Positions 18,563 to 28,142 of a DNA stretch of 64,000 nucleotides are shown piece after piece. A program made the position numbers and the translations under genes. Origin of the DNA: an uncultured Chlorobiaceae bacterium. GTDB lineage: Bacteria > Bacteroidota > Chlorobiia > Chlorobiales > Chlorobiaceae. Location: positions 22,348-86,347 of the forward strand of contig CAJAJL010000118.1 of the NCBI GenBank assembly GCA_903940125.1, given 5' to 3'. Position 1 is the stretch's first letter. Each line of letters begins with the position of its first letter. The notes under the pieces were generated by a model. That model was not told the DNA's origin. It made no database searches and saw nothing but the letters and a program-made list of their open reading frames with translations.

Positions 18563-18874
18563 ATGATAAAATATAAATCATTCTTAACTGCAGTAGCATT
18601 TGTTGGGATTATGGTGTCTGGCGTCAAGGTTTCCTATGCTGATGCTGCTTTCTGGAAAGAGAGGGACAATGAAGATGCTGCAGCACAAGAGACATTGCAC
18701 CAGCAGAAGCTTGAGATCATGGATCAAAAAGCAGAGGCGAAATTGCGGCTGCAACGAGAAAAAACTGAACAGGAGCGATTGCGGTTGGAACGAGAAGATG
18801 TCAGGCTTGAGGAGCGAGAGTTACGGAATGAACGACTGAGGCCTCAGAATAACTATATCATCGTGGAGCCATAA
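18563..18874 (+). CDS. Small exported coiled-coil protein (103 aa)
   Basis: After a signal peptide (FLTAVAFVGIMVSGVKVSYADA) the mature protein is almost entirely charged: residues about 35-95 form an Arg/Glu-rich, heptad-like helix (KLRLQREKTEQERLRLERE). Such low-complexity coiled coils span or tether within the periplasm. Fourth gene of the exported cluster, 27 bases after its neighbour. Function unknown. Confidence 0.6.
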   Translation: MIKYKSFLTAVAFVGIMVSGVKVSYADAAFWKERDNEDAAAQETLHQQKLEIMDQKAEAKLRLQREKTEQERLRLEREDVRLEERELRNERLRPQNNYIIVEP

Positions 18875-18896
18875 TTTTCAAAAATATGAAACTGCC

Positions 18897-19277
18897 ATGA
18901 AAACAGCTTTTTTTGCATTAGTCATGAGTCTGAGTCTCATCGGGTGTTCCTCAACAGACTCAATAAGTTCGCAAAACAGGCAGAATATGACCGGCCTTTA
19001 CACTGGGATGCCAAGACAAAACGTCTTGGCATCCATGGGCACAAACACCATAAGGAGTGCTGACGGTCGACTGATTAACAATCCATACCGTACAGAAATA
19101 TACCGTTCACCACGGCACGAGTTTGAGCTGTTGCTCTATTTCACAGCTGAAAACCGCCGTGGTGACGGCATTACTAATGATGATCTGACTCCACTGGTTA
19201 TTATGGACGGAAAGCTTGATGGCTGGGGTTGGTCTTACTGGAACACACTTGTACAGAAGTATGAACTGCGCCTCTGA
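18897..19277 (+). CDS. Small lipoprotein, DUF3192/BamE-like
   Basis: The 126-residue precursor has a lipobox, LSLIGC, with Cys17 as the lipidation site. The mature domain LYTGMPRQNVLASMGTN followed by beta-rich text (RTEIYRSPRHEFELLLYF) resembles the DUF3192/BamE-SmpA fold, where GMxxxxVxxxLG starts the first helix. BamE-like lipoproteins sit in the outer membrane and assist beta-barrel or envelope complexes. Last gene of the five-gene exported run; the next gene is convergent. Confidence 0.7.
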   Translation: MKTAFFALVMSLSLIGCSSTDSISSQNRQNMTGLYTGMPRQNVLASMGTNTIRSADGRLINNPYRTEIYRSPRHEFELLLYFTAENRRGDGITNDDLTPLVIMDGKLDGWGWSYWNTLVQKYELRL

Positions 19278-19300
19278 CATAGAGGAACATTTGGGGATGT

Positions 19301-19894
19301 TCAGAATCCTTTCTCTTTCAGTTCACGATATTTATCACAACCTTCCTGTATTCCGTTATCACATGATTTTCCGAACCACTCTTTTGCAACACTTTTATCC
19401 TGCCTGACACCTTTACCATCAGCATACAAAGCCCCAAGTATAAATTGAGCCGCTGCATATCCCTGATCAGCAGCAAGCCGATACCATTTTATGGCTTCTG
19501 TATAGTCCTGCCGTACACCTTTACCCTTTTCGTACAATTTCCCAAGATTTGACTGAGCAGCAGCATCGCCTTTATCGGCTGCAAGATGAAAGTACCTGGC
19601 CGCTTCAACATAATCCTGCCGAACACCTTTACCGTAAGCATGCAACATACCAAGATTGTAGAGAGCTGAAACACTTCCCTTATCAGCAGCAAGTCGATAC
19701 CATTTTACAGCCTCAGCGGAGTCCTGCCTGACACCTTCTCCCTTTTCATACAGCATCCCGAGATTTGACTGAGCAGCAGCATCACCTTGATCTGCAGCAT
19801 GACGGTATGCTTGTACCTCAGATGGCGTCACTGCTTTTGCAATAGTGAAAAGGAGCATTGAACAAAAAACGGATATAACTATTTTTTTAAGCAT
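19301..19894 (-). CDS. Exported Sel1-repeat protein
   Basis: The 197-residue protein has a signal peptide (VISVFCSMLLFTIAKA) and then four to five Sel1-like repeats with the AAAQSNLGMLYEKGEGVRQD and A-KWYRLAADKG consensus. Sel1/TPR solenoids mediate protein-protein contacts. The C-terminal SCDNGIQEGCDKYRE has two cysteines. It is convergent to the exported cluster and may not belong to it. Confidence 0.82.
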   Translation of the reverse strand: MLKKIVISVFCSMLLFTIAKAVTPSEVQAYRHAADQGDAAAQSNLGMLYEKGEGVRQDSAEAVKWYRLAADKGSVSALYNLGMLHAYGKGVRQDYVEAARYFHLAADKGDAAAQSNLGKLYEKGKGVRQDYTEAIKWYRLAADQGYAAAQFILGALYADGKGVRQDKSVAKEWFGKSCDNGIQEGCDKYRELKEKGF

Positions 19895-19981
19895 AGATAT
19901 CGATTTTTAAGTTTGAGATGACGGAAAAGTGGTTGAATAGTTCATTATAAGCATAACAAAATAAAAATAGCGTGTTGTTTT

Positions 19982-20698
19982 TCAGCCGAGATATGCAGCC
20001 ATTACAGCCGGGTTCTCTGCAAGGTCCTTGCTGGCGCCTTCTAAAACAACGCTGCCGCGTTCAATGATATAAGCGCGGTCAGAGAGTGCAAGAGCGATCC
20101 TGGCAAATTGCTCGGACAGCAGGATGGTCATCCCTGAGGCATGGAGTGAACGGATTGCTTCGAACACCTCTTTGACCACTACAGGGGCAAGGCCCATCGA
20201 AGGTTCGTCGAGTACCATAAAGCGTGGACGTGCCATAAGGACACGACCGATTGCAAGCATCTGCTGCTCTCCCCCGGAAAGGCTCCCCGCCTGCTGCAAC
20301 CGGCGTTCTCCAAGTCGGGGAAACATGCCGTATATGCGCTGCAGATCGCCGGAAGCTGCCCGTCTGAAGGGCCCGAATGATGGCAGGCGCGGGTAGGCGC
20401 CAAGAAAAAGGTTCTCCTCGACCGTAAGCGGACCAAACACACGCCGTCCCTCGGGACACAGGCAAAGACCTCTCCTGGCGACCTCGCTGGCAGGAAGTCC
20501 GGTTATCTCTTTTCCGTCGAAGAACACCCGTCCTGCCCGAGGTATGAGAAGACCACATAGAGCTTTCGCCAACGTACTTTTTCCCGCACCGTTTGCTCCA
20601 ACCAGCGCAACACATGAACCTTCAGCAACCTTTATAGAAATACCCCGCACAGCATCATCACCGCTATATCCAGCGCGCAGGTTTTCAACGTTCAGCAT
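19982..20698 (-). CDS. livF: Branched-chain amino-acid type ABC transporter ATPase LivF
   Basis: The 238-residue ATPase has Walker A GANGAGKST, signature LSGGEQQM and Walker B FMVLDEPSMGLAP, the last being typical of LivF rather than LivG. It ends with the family tail NPAVMAAYLG. Its ATG overlaps the stop region of the fused LivM-LivG gene by seven bases. With LivK, LivH and LivMG it makes a complete high-affinity uptake system for branched-chain or related amino acids. Confidence 0.88.
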   Translation of the reverse strand: MLNVENLRAGYSGDDAVRGISIKVAEGSCVALVGANGAGKSTLAKALCGLLIPRAGRVFFDGKEITGLPASEVARRGLCLCPEGRRVFGPLTVEENLFLGAYPRLPSFGPFRRAASGDLQRIYGMFPRLGERRLQQAGSLSGGEQQMLAIGRVLMARPRFMVLDEPSMGLAPVVVKEVFEAIRSLHASGMTILLSEQFARIALALSDRAYIIERGSVVLEGASKDLAENPAVMAAYLG

Positions 20699-22605
20699 AA
20701 TTGCGGCTCCGATTTACTTTGTACACTTGTGTGATCATCATCTGCTCCAAGATATGCCTCAATTACTTTCGGATTATGACGAACCTGATCCGACGTTCCA
20801 AGTGCAATCAGACGGCCTCCATCCATCACTGCGACCCGGTCACACAGTTCAGCGACAACGTCCTGATGGTGCTCAATAAGCAGAATCGGCACCCCGGCAC
20901 GCTTAATTGAAACAACCAGATCAACAAGACGGGCAATATCAGGCTTGGACATACCAGCTGCCGGTTCGTCAAGCATAAGAAGACGGGGGCGGGTAGCTAA
21001 AGCCCTCGCAATTTCAAGAAAACGAAGATCTCCGTATGACATCTCTGAACAGCGCTGCCGCGCCTTCTCCTCAAGAGCTACCACGCGAAGCCAACCCATA
21101 GCCTCCGATTTACCTCCGTCGTGTTGACAAACAAGAATTGACTCCAACGCAGTCAAGCCGGAAAAAGGCTGCAGATTTTGAAATGTTCGAGCAGCTCCAG
21201 CTGAGGATGCAGACATCAAACTACCTGGAAGCGGTCTTGTACCGGCAATTTCTATAGTGCCAGAGTCGGGCGCATAGAGCCCTGATACTAAATTGATAAA
21301 CGTTGTCTTACCAGAACCATTGGGTCCAATCAACCCAAGAATTTCATCCTGACCAATATCCAACGTAACGTTATCCACGGCCCTCACACCTCCGAAAGAT
21401 TTACTGAGCTTCAAAACATGCAAGGGCTCCGAAACGGAGATTCCTGCCGGCCTGAATCCTCCTGACACTGGCGGTAATGGATCAGGTGTAAATCGTATAA
21501 GTTTATGCAAAGCAGAAACAACAGCCCCGGCAAGACCATCGGGAAGACCTACAACTGCGGCAAAAAGGAAAAGTGCAAATATCCCTTTGCGCCACTCTTC
21601 TACGTTGTTCGCAAAAAGAGAGAGAATCAAAGCCGCTGCCATAGCTACTGCAGGAGCAGCTTCCTTGAATGCGGGAACCTTACGGGAGATAAGTGACCTG
21701 AAAATTGGAAAAAGTGTTAAAATACAACCGAAACTGACAAGAGTTGAAAAAAGTGTCCGATTCGAAAGCAAGTTAGGCAGCATAGCCACAACCGCCGCTC
21801 CGGCAAAGGCACCCCACTGGCTCCGACGTCCTCCAAAAACTACGCCAAGCAGCAACATAACCATCAAGTCATACCCGAAGGCAGCAGGCTGCAGGTAACC
21901 GAAATTCAACGCATGCAAGGCACCGGCAAGACCGGCAAGTGCGCTTCCCCAGGCAAAAGCCAATACCTTGTGTCTTAATGTACCTATCCCCAGAGCATCT
22001 GTAGCGGTTGGAGAATCGCGCAATGCCTCAATGGAAAGTCCGAACCGTGATTTAAGCAGGAGCTGAGATACCCACCACGACATAAACAAAACCACCAGAC
22101 AGAGCCAGTAAAAACCTCTTGCATCCAGAGCAACTGTAAAGAGTGATGGTCTGACAATCGACAAACCAAGCGCTCCATGGGTTATTGATTCAGATTCATT
22201 AAGAACAATGACCGACAATGTAGCGAATGAGAGGGTAGAGAGTGCGAACTGGGGACCTTCCAAGCGCAAGGCCGGCAATGCGAGGGCCGCTCCTGGAAGC
22301 AGGGCTGCAATGACTCCTGCAATTAACGCTAAAGGAAAAGATGCCCCTGCCTGGACGGCCAAAGCTGTGCCGTAAGCACCAAGGCCAAAAAGCGCAGCCT
22401 GGGCAAGATTCACCTGTCCAAGATATCCAACTGTAGCGTCAAGGCCGATGAGAAGCACTCCGTAAACAGCCATCAGGGTAAGCAGGCCGAGTGCATACTG
22501 GCCTTGCCAGAACGCCGGAAGCGCACCAAGCCCTATGAAAAGAACTATGCGCACGATCCGTTCCGCTGTATTCTCTTTCAGGCCAAGATCAACACCGGTA
22601 AACAT
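20692..22605 (-). CDS. Fused LivM permease - LivG ATPase
   Basis: One 637-residue frame joins a LivM-type permease (residues about 1-375, roughly ten hydrophobic segments, with GYLGQVNLAQAALFGLGAYG) to a LivG-type ATPase (about 400-637: Walker A GPNGSGKTT, FQNLQPFSGLTALE, Walker B LLMLDEPAAGM, switch LLIEHH). The signature is SYGDLRFLEIARAL, lacking the Gln usual after YG. Permease and ATPase are separate polypeptides in most Liv systems. The ATPase would face the cytoplasm. No frameshift is needed to read through the junction, so the fusion looks genuine. Confidence 0.88.
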   Translation of the reverse strand: MFTGVDLGLKENTAERIVRIVLFIGLGALPAFWQGQYALGLLTLMAVYGVLLIGLDATVGYLGQVNLAQAALFGLGAYGTALAVQAGASFPLALIAGVIAALLPGAALALPALRLEGPQFALSTLSFATLSVIVLNESESITHGALGLSIVRPSLFTVALDARGFYWLCLVVLFMSWWVSQLLLKSRFGLSIEALRDSPTATDALGIGTLRHKVLAFAWGSALAGLAGALHALNFGYLQPAAFGYDLMVMLLLGVVFGGRRSQWGAFAGAAVVAMLPNLLSNRTLFSTLVSFGCILTLFPIFRSLISRKVPAFKEAAPAVAMAAALILSLFANNVEEWRKGIFALFLFAAVVGLPDGLAGAVVSALHKLIRFTPDPLPPVSGGFRPAGISVSEPLHVLKLSKSFGGVRAVDNVTLDIGQDEILGLIGPNGSGKTTFINLVSGLYAPDSGTIEIAGTRPLPGSLMSASSAGAARTFQNLQPFSGLTALESILVCQHDGGKSEAMGWLRVVALEEKARQRCSEMSYGDLRFLEIARALATRPRLLMLDEPAAGMSKPDIARLVDLVVSIKRAGVPILLIEHHQDVVAELCDRVAVMDGGRLIALGTSDQVRHNPKVIEAYLGADDDHTSVQSKSEPQLC

Positions 22606-22617
22606 GGCATCCCCCCC

Positions 22618-23502
22618 TCAAACTTTACGGATAATTTTTTTACCGAAGATTCCCTGCGGGCGAAGTGCCAACGCCAGAATAAGCAGAAGAAGACCCGGAG
22701 CTTCGCGCCATCCACTACCGAGCACATAGCCGGAAAGGTTTTCCGCTGCCCCTAATGCTATACCTGCAATAACAAGACCAAACCCGCTGTCGAGACCAGC
22801 GACCACCGCGACCGAAAACGCTTTCAACGTCAATGCTGCCGCCATTGTGGGGCCGACAGTGGTCACGGGACCAATAACTGTTCCTGCAAATGCTGCAGCA
22901 GCTCCTGAGACAGCCCATGAGAGAGAGATCGCAGAGCTTGAACGAACTCCACATAGCTCGGCTGCTTCAGGATCTGCACTGACTGCCTGAACAGCAATAC
23001 CTGCCATTGTATAGCGCTTGGCTAACTCAACAAAAATCATGATGCCCAATGCACCCATTGCAATAGCAAGTTCCGGCCAGGTTACCGATATTCCATAAAA
23101 ATCAAGGGGGGCGGCTGGCCATGGTACGGGAAATGGTCTGTCGTCTCTCCCCCAAATATTCTCCACAAAGGAGAGAGCGAACAATCCGACGATGATCGTG
23201 AGGAGAATCCATCCCTCATTATGTTGCTTCAAAGCAAGCCTGACAGCGACTCGCTCGACAAACCATCCCAAAGCTGCTCCTGCAACCATCGCCCCTAAGA
23301 CAGAAACTCCGTAGGGAAGACCTGAACCGGCAAGTGAAATACCTGTAAAAGCTCCAAGCATAACAAGTTCACCCTGCCCGAAGTTCACTGCCTTACCAGC
23401 GGCATAGGTCAATTGAAAGCCGTAAGCTACAAGAGCATAGGCCATGCCCATCAGTCCTCCGCCCACAGCCATTTGAGCAAGCGCAATATATTTTGCGTCC
23501 AT
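22618..23502 (-). CDS. livH: Branched-chain amino-acid type ABC transporter permease LivH
   Basis: The 294-residue membrane protein has about eight hydrophobic segments and the LivH landmarks AAGKAVNFGQGELVMLGAF near the N-terminus and AGLDSGFGLVIAGIALGAAENL near the C-terminus. It pairs with the LivM half of the fused neighbour (12-base gap). The operon order is livK-livH-livMG-livF. Substrate choice among leucine, isoleucine, valine, alanine or amides cannot be read from the permease. Confidence 0.87.
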   Translation of the reverse strand: MDAKYIALAQMAVGGGLMGMAYALVAYGFQLTYAAGKAVNFGQGELVMLGAFTGISLAGSGLPYGVSVLGAMVAGAALGWFVERVAVRLALKQHNEGWILLTIIVGLFALSFVENIWGRDDRPFPVPWPAAPLDFYGISVTWPELAIAMGALGIMIFVELAKRYTMAGIAVQAVSADPEAAELCGVRSSSAISLSWAVSGAAAAFAGTVIGPVTTVGPTMAAALTLKAFSVAVVAGLDSGFGLVIAGIALGAAENLSGYVLGSGWREAPGLLLLILALALRPQGIFGKKIIRKV

Positions 23503-23537
23503 AATTGCCAGTTACAAAACCGTTTACAGATCAAGAC

Positions 23538-24767
23538 TCACTTGACAGCTGTCCCCTCCAACACAAATTTTTCAGACGGATTAGCCAAGACAACCCGCCC
23601 GTTCTGAACCTTACCCATAACGGTGGTTGCCCGGCGGAACGCCTCATGTGTCTCGACATTTGAAGGATTCCATTTAGACCATGGCTTTTTCCAGTCTGCG
23701 ATGGCTCCTTTGACGGTCACTTTGAGGTTCTCTAATGAAAGCTTGATTTTAGAGGGAGTGGTAGAACCTGCCTCATGAATAGCTTCGGCCAACAACAGAG
23801 CTGCATCGTAACCCTGTGCAGCAGAAACGGGAGAAGGAATTCTGGAAACAGCGTAAGCTTTATGGTAAGCCTGAATGAATGGTTTTGCCCTTGCTATGGA
23901 CTCATCTTCGATAAAAGTCTGAGGCATGAGAGCACCATTGCCGGATGCGCCAGCTGTATCAATGAAATTGCTCATCGACAAGGTCCATCCGCCAATCATC
24001 GGCACCTTAAATCCCAACTTCTCCTTGCCAGATGCTACCGCAGCCAGCTCAGGCCCGATACCCCAAATCAGAATCGCCTGCGCACCAGCGGACTTGGCTT
24101 TAATGAGCTGACCTGTCATATCTTTATCTCCAATGGCAAACTTTTCTACTGACACCACCTTCAGCTTTCCACCCTGTCTGCTAATCTGTTCGATGAGGTC
24201 GTCTCGTCCGGAAACACCATAATTGGTGGCGTCATGCAATATCGCAACATTCGTAAATCCGAGTTTGAGGGCTTTTTCAACTACCATTTGAGCCTGAATG
24301 CCGTCGTGTGAGGCAAAACGGAAAATCGGCAAATCCTTCACGCCTGCTTTGCTCCACTGCGTCATGGAAGCGCTGCCTGCCGCCGGTGTGATAATTTTGA
24401 CAATTCCCTTCTCAACATAATATTTGTCACCCATCACAGCAACACCGGTGTTAACCGTGCCTATGACTGCAGAAATATCACCCATTGACGATATTTCCTG
24501 TGCTACAAGCGCACCGCGGTCATTCTTACCTTCGTCGTCGCGTTCGATAAGCTCAATCTTCATTTTTCTGCCAGCTACATTGATACCTCCATTTTGGTTA
24601 ATCTGGGAAATGGCAAGTTTTGCGCCATCTCTCATAGAAACACCCATAGGAGCTGAGCCCCCTGAAAAAGGACCGGTGATGGCAATTTTGACAACATCAG
24701 CAGCCATGGCGACTGTGGAAAATGAAGTCGCAAGCAGAACCGCAAGAATGGAACGGGAGGCTTTCAT
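23538..24767 (-). CDS. Branched-chain amino-acid type ABC transporter binding protein LivK
   Basis: The 409-residue precursor has a signal peptide (ILAVLLATSFSTVAMA, cleavage before ADVVKIA) and the periplasmic type I fold: KIAITGPFSGGSAPMG, AVIGTVNTGVAVMG, AAGSASMTQW and AAQGYDAALLLAEAI. An AGGAGAAG ribosome site precedes the ATG. First gene of the liv operon. The ligand is probably an aliphatic amino acid; alanine dehydrogenase nearby on the same strand hints at alanine use, but this is inference. Confidence 0.88.
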   Translation of the reverse strand: MKASRSILAVLLATSFSTVAMAADVVKIAITGPFSGGSAPMGVSMRDGAKLAISQINQNGGINVAGRKMKIELIERDDEGKNDRGALVAQEISSMGDISAVIGTVNTGVAVMGDKYYVEKGIVKIITPAAGSASMTQWSKAGVKDLPIFRFASHDGIQAQMVVEKALKLGFTNVAILHDATNYGVSGRDDLIEQISRQGGKLKVVSVEKFAIGDKDMTGQLIKAKSAGAQAILIWGIGPELAAVASGKEKLGFKVPMIGGWTLSMSNFIDTAGASGNGALMPQTFIEDESIARAKPFIQAYHKAYAVSRIPSPVSAAQGYDAALLLAEAIHEAGSTTPSKIKLSLENLKVTVKGAIADWKKPWSKWNPSNVETHEAFRRATTVMGKVQNGRVVLANPSEKFVLEGTAVK

Positions 24768-24867
24768 GTTTCTTCTCCTATAGTATTAAGTGATTTTTTT
24801 ATCTCCTTTGTACAATTTCATGAAGCTACAGCCTGGGATAAATGATCTCTGATAGATGGAAAGGAAC

Positions 24868-25416
24868 TTATGATGTCGAGCTACTTTGAATGACTTTGCT
24901 GTGCATATCGCTGGTCAACACCTCAATACGCTGGCTAAGCTCTTTTACAAGTTCGGTCAATTGCGTGTTTTGTTGAAGCAACACCAATAGCTGTTCAGAT
25001 TGCTGTACTGCATAGGTCTGTCGCTGCTCGCTCGCCAATGCAAGAGCTTCACGATGCTTGGCATCTGCATCTGCATGCGCCTTGTCACGGTCGGCCTGTC
25101 GAGTTTGCGCAAGGAGGATAAGAGGAGCAGCATAGGCCGCCTGCAGACTGAAAGCAAGATTGAGAAGAATAAAGGGATAAACATCGAACTTGGTAAGTCC
25201 AAAGGCATTCAATCCTATCCAGATGGCAACGATGACTGTCTGTCCGACAAGAAAAACCGGTGTCCCGAAAAAACGAGCGAATGCCTCGGCCTTGAGAGAG
25301 AACCAGTCATCACCGAAGACAGAACCAAGATGAAGATGTGGAAGATGAAAACGGAAGTAATTATTCGGAACTGGAGAAGTTGGGCTAGTATTCGATTTAT
25401 TAGGGATTGATTCCAT
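24868..25416 (-). CDS. DUF1003 membrane protein
   Basis: The 182-residue protein has two adjacent membrane segments (VFLVGQTVIVAIWIGLNAF and VYPFILLNLAFSLQAAYAAPLILL) and the DUF1003 hallmark AAPLILLAQTRQADRDK, followed by a charged, probably coiled C-terminus that ends in a Ser/Thr tail. Function is unknown in the family; links to metal or pH stress have been suggested for some members. It lies between livK and ald on the same strand. Confidence 0.85.
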   Translation of the reverse strand: MESIPNKSNTSPTSPVPNNYFRFHLPHLHLGSVFGDDWFSLKAEAFARFFGTPVFLVGQTVIVAIWIGLNAFGLTKFDVYPFILLNLAFSLQAAYAAPLILLAQTRQADRDKAHADADAKHREALALASEQRQTYAVQQSEQLLVLLQQNTQLTELVKELSQRIEVLTSDMHSKVIQSSSTS

Positions 25417-25477
25417 ATGTTCCTCCTTTTACAAGCAGATTGGTTTCGGATCTATAAAAACTAAACGGTATCGGAAA

Positions 25478-26581
25478 TCAGACAAACGGATTTTCCTGAC
25501 ATGGCTTCCCCAGTGATTTTGCAAGAGCTTCATGGGTTATCGTTCCTTTCCAGATGTTCAGGCCCATAGAGAGACTGGGTACCATAACCATGGCACTCTC
25601 AAGCCCGAAATCGGCAATTCTCCTTATATAGGGCAGCGTCACTCCAGTCAGTGCTTCGGTTGAAGTTTGAGGATAGGCGGCAGGCATGTTTGTCACACAA
25701 TAATGTACAATCCCCTCTTCAACAAAAACCGGATCTTTATGAGTCGTCGGTCTGCAGGATTCAACACATCCTCCCTGATCAACCGCTATGTCGACTAGAA
25801 CAGCTCCCTGCTTCATCTTTCGCAGCATTGACCTCGTAACAAGTTTGGGGGCCACAGCACCGGGGACAAGCACCGCTCCAATGAGAAGATCAGCCGTTTC
25901 GAGCTGCTCTTCAATATGCAACTCGGTCGAATAAAGAGTATGAACCTGAGAGGGCAATGCTGATTCGAGGAAACGCATTTTATCCTGATCTATTTCAAGA
26001 ACAGTCACATCAGCACCAAGTCCTGCGGCTACTTTTGCCGCATGCATTCCGGCTGATCCACCACCAAGAATAGTAACTTTGCCCGGCAGAACACCTGGAA
26101 CTCCACCCAACAGCTTTCCTTTACCGCCATGATGATGACCAAGATAAAAAGCACCCATAAGAACACTCATTTTTCCGGCAATTTCGCTCATTGGTGCAAG
26201 CAATGGAAGACGACCACCATCCTGAACCGTTTCATACGCGATAGCCGTAACCCCTGACTCAAGCAATTTCGCCGTCAGTTCAGGCTCTCCTGCCAAGTGT
26301 AAAAAAGTGAAAAGCACGAGCTCTTCTCGAAAAAATCGGTATTCCTGTTCGAGGGGCTCCTTAACCTTTACAATAAGATCACTTTTCCATACCTTTTCGG
26401 CTGAAGAGGTCACAACAGCACCGGCACGACGGTACTTATCATCACTGAATCCACTGCCGGCACCGGCACCAGCCTCAACAACAACCCTATGACCTGCAGC
26501 AACAAGATTACGTACCCCGGAAGGAGTACAGGAAACCCTGTTCTCTCCGGACTTTATTTCAACAGGTATACCTATATGCAT
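25478..26581 (-). CDS. ald: Alanine dehydrogenase
   Basis: The 367-residue enzyme interconverts L-alanine and pyruvate plus ammonia with NAD. The N-terminus [20 protein letters not shown] and Lys/His substrate region (TFLHLAGE) are diagnostic, and the NAD fold carries [20 protein letters not shown]. The C-terminal [20 protein letters not shown] is also typical. Length is normal (about 370). It could assimilate ammonium or process alanine imported by the liv system downstream. Confidence 0.93.
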   Translation of the reverse strand: MHIGIPVEIKSGENRVSCTPSGVRNLVAAGHRVVVEAGAGAGSGFSDDKYRRAGAVVTSSAEKVWKSDLIVKVKEPLEQEYRFFREELVLFTFLHLAGEPELTAKLLESGVTAIAYETVQDGGRLPLLAPMSEIAGKMSVLMGAFYLGHHHGGKGKLLGGVPGVLPGKVTILGGGSAGMHAAKVAAGLGADVTVLEIDQDKMRFLESALPSQVHTLYSTELHIEEQLETADLLIGAVLVPGAVAPKLVTRSMLRKMKQGAVLVDIAVDQGGCVESCRPTTHKDPVFVEEGIVHYCVTNMPAAYPQTSTEALTGVTLPYIRRIADFGLESAMVMVPSLSMGLNIWKGTITHEALAKSLGKPCQENPFV

Positions 26582-26609
26582 GTCATATATGCTTTAGCGT
26601 TGCATGGAA

Positions 26610-27866
26610 CTATCGGGCGGCTCTCGGCTTGTCAGACCACCTTTTCGGAGCGACTTTTGCAAAAGGTTTCGGTGCAGGGTGACCTGAATTTCCTCGGCCT
26701 TGCTGTTTCGGGACTTTTACCGGATGATGATCAAGCAATGGAAAAGAGTGCGTCTCAATAACCGGAATTTTTTTTGCGATCAGTTTTTCAATATCACGCA
26801 GATACTCTTTTTCTTCGGCATCACAAAACGAGAATGCAGTGCCTTTTGCCCCCGCTCTCCCCGTTCGACCAATACGATGAACATAGGTTTCCGGAATGTT
26901 GGGCATTTCAAAATTGATTACATATTCCAGATCGTCCACATCAATACCGCGCGCAGCAATATCAGTCGCTACAAGAACACGGGTATCCTGTGCTTTAAAA
27001 TTTTTCAACGCCCGCTGACGGGCATTCTGGGCTTTGTTTCCATGTATCGCCTCAGCTGTGATATGATGTTTCTGCAGGATTTTCACCACTTTATCGGCAC
27101 CATGCTTTGTCCGCGTGAAAACCAGAGCCGTTTTGATATCAGAATCTTTTAAAATGTCGACAAGCAAGGCATTTTTATTTCCCTTGTCTACAAAATAAAC
27201 ATATTGATTAATAATATCTACCGTTGATGAAACCGGAGTTACCGAAACATGGGAAGGATTATGCAATATTGATGCCGCAAGCTTGACAATTTCGGCGGGC
27301 ATAGTGGCAGAAAAAAAAAGAGACTGCTTCTTTTTTGGAAGTGCTGCAAGGATTCTTTTGACATCGTGAATAAAACCCATGTCGAGCATGCGATCTGCTT
27401 CATCAAGAACAAGTATCTCGACATCACGTAAATTTAAATGGCCCTGATTCATGAGATCCAGAAGCCTGCCCGGTGTTGCAATAACTATGTCGACCCCGCG
27501 AAGCAATGACGATGCTTGCGGATTTTGATTGACACCGCCAAAAATCACTGTATTGGTTAATCCTGTATGGCGGCCATAAGCTTTAAAACTATCGCCTATC
27601 TGAATGGCCAACTCTCGTGTTGGCGTAACGATCAGGCTCCTTATTTTTCTTTGTTTTTCATACACCTTATGCAAACTGAGAAGCTGAAGAATAGGAATAG
27701 CGAACGCTGCAGTCTTTCCTGTACCCGTCTGGGCACAGCCAAGCAAATCACTCCCCTGTAGAATAATCGGTATTGCTTCCGCCTGTATTGGTGTCGGAGT
27801 AGTATACCCTTCTTCCTGAACTGCCTTTAAAATTGGATCAATGATGTTTAATGAATCAAATAGCAT
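26610..27866 (-). CDS. rhlE: DEAD-box ATP-dependent RNA helicase, RhlE type
   Basis: The 418-residue helicase has the Q motif ([13 protein letters not shown]), motif I AQTGTGKT, Ia PTRELA, II DEAD ([13 protein letters not shown]), III SAT and [13 protein letters not shown] basic C-terminal tail ([19 protein letters not shown]) probably binds RNA. It remodels RNA in ribosome assembly or decay, often induced by cold. The assignment to the RhlE branch rests on overall resemblance and length. It is monocistronic. Confidence 0.88.
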   Translation of the reverse strand: MLFDSLNIIDPILKAVQEEGYTTPTPIQAEAIPIILQGSDLLGCAQTGTGKTAAFAIPILQLLSLHKVYEKQRKIRSLIVTPTRELAIQIGDSFKAYGRHTGLTNTVIFGGVNQNPQASSLLRGVDIVIATPGRLLDLMNQGHLNLRDVEILVLDEADRMLDMGFIHDVKRILAALPKKKQSLFFSATMPAEIVKLAASILHNPSHVSVTPVSSTVDIINQYVYFVDKGNKNALLVDILKDSDIKTALVFTRTKHGADKVVKILQKHHITAEAIHGNKAQNARQRALKNFKAQDTRVLVATDIAARGIDVDDLEYVINFEMPNIPETYVHRIGRTGRAGAKGTAFSFCDAEEKEYLRDIEKLIAKKIPVIETHSFPLLDHHPVKVPKQQGRGNSGHPAPKPFAKVAPKRWSDKPRAAR

Positions 27867-27931
27867 AAAGTATTGTAATGATTGAACTGTTAGTTATGAG
27901 AACACATGAACGCCCTTAGACGCTCTTCTCT

Positions 27932-28060
27932 TCACGCATAATCACCGTCAACATTCTGAATTGAAATATCCCTGCTCAATGAGAGGGCATCGGGTTCAAG
28001 GCGTACAAAAGGCAGGAATTCATTATCTGTCAGCCGTGTAAAGGGCTTTTTAGGGGCGGA
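27932..28060 (-). pseudogene. Short coding-like block without start, possible gene remnant
   Basis: Between rhlE and the metalloprotease gene, the minus strand is open for 43 codons and reads as natural protein: KKPFTRLTDNEFLPFVRLEP followed by DALSLSRDISIQNVDGDYA and a stop. An in-frame stop lies just upstream and there is no ATG or GTG in the block, so it cannot be expressed as it stands unless a TTG near its end is used. It may be the 3' end of a deleted gene. Confidence 0.3.
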
Positions 28061-28142
28061 TTAAATCGCTAAGGGTACCTTTTGTTCAATATAACGATTC
28101 CATTCATATTGTTGCATCTGCATTAACAGCAATACTTCAAAA

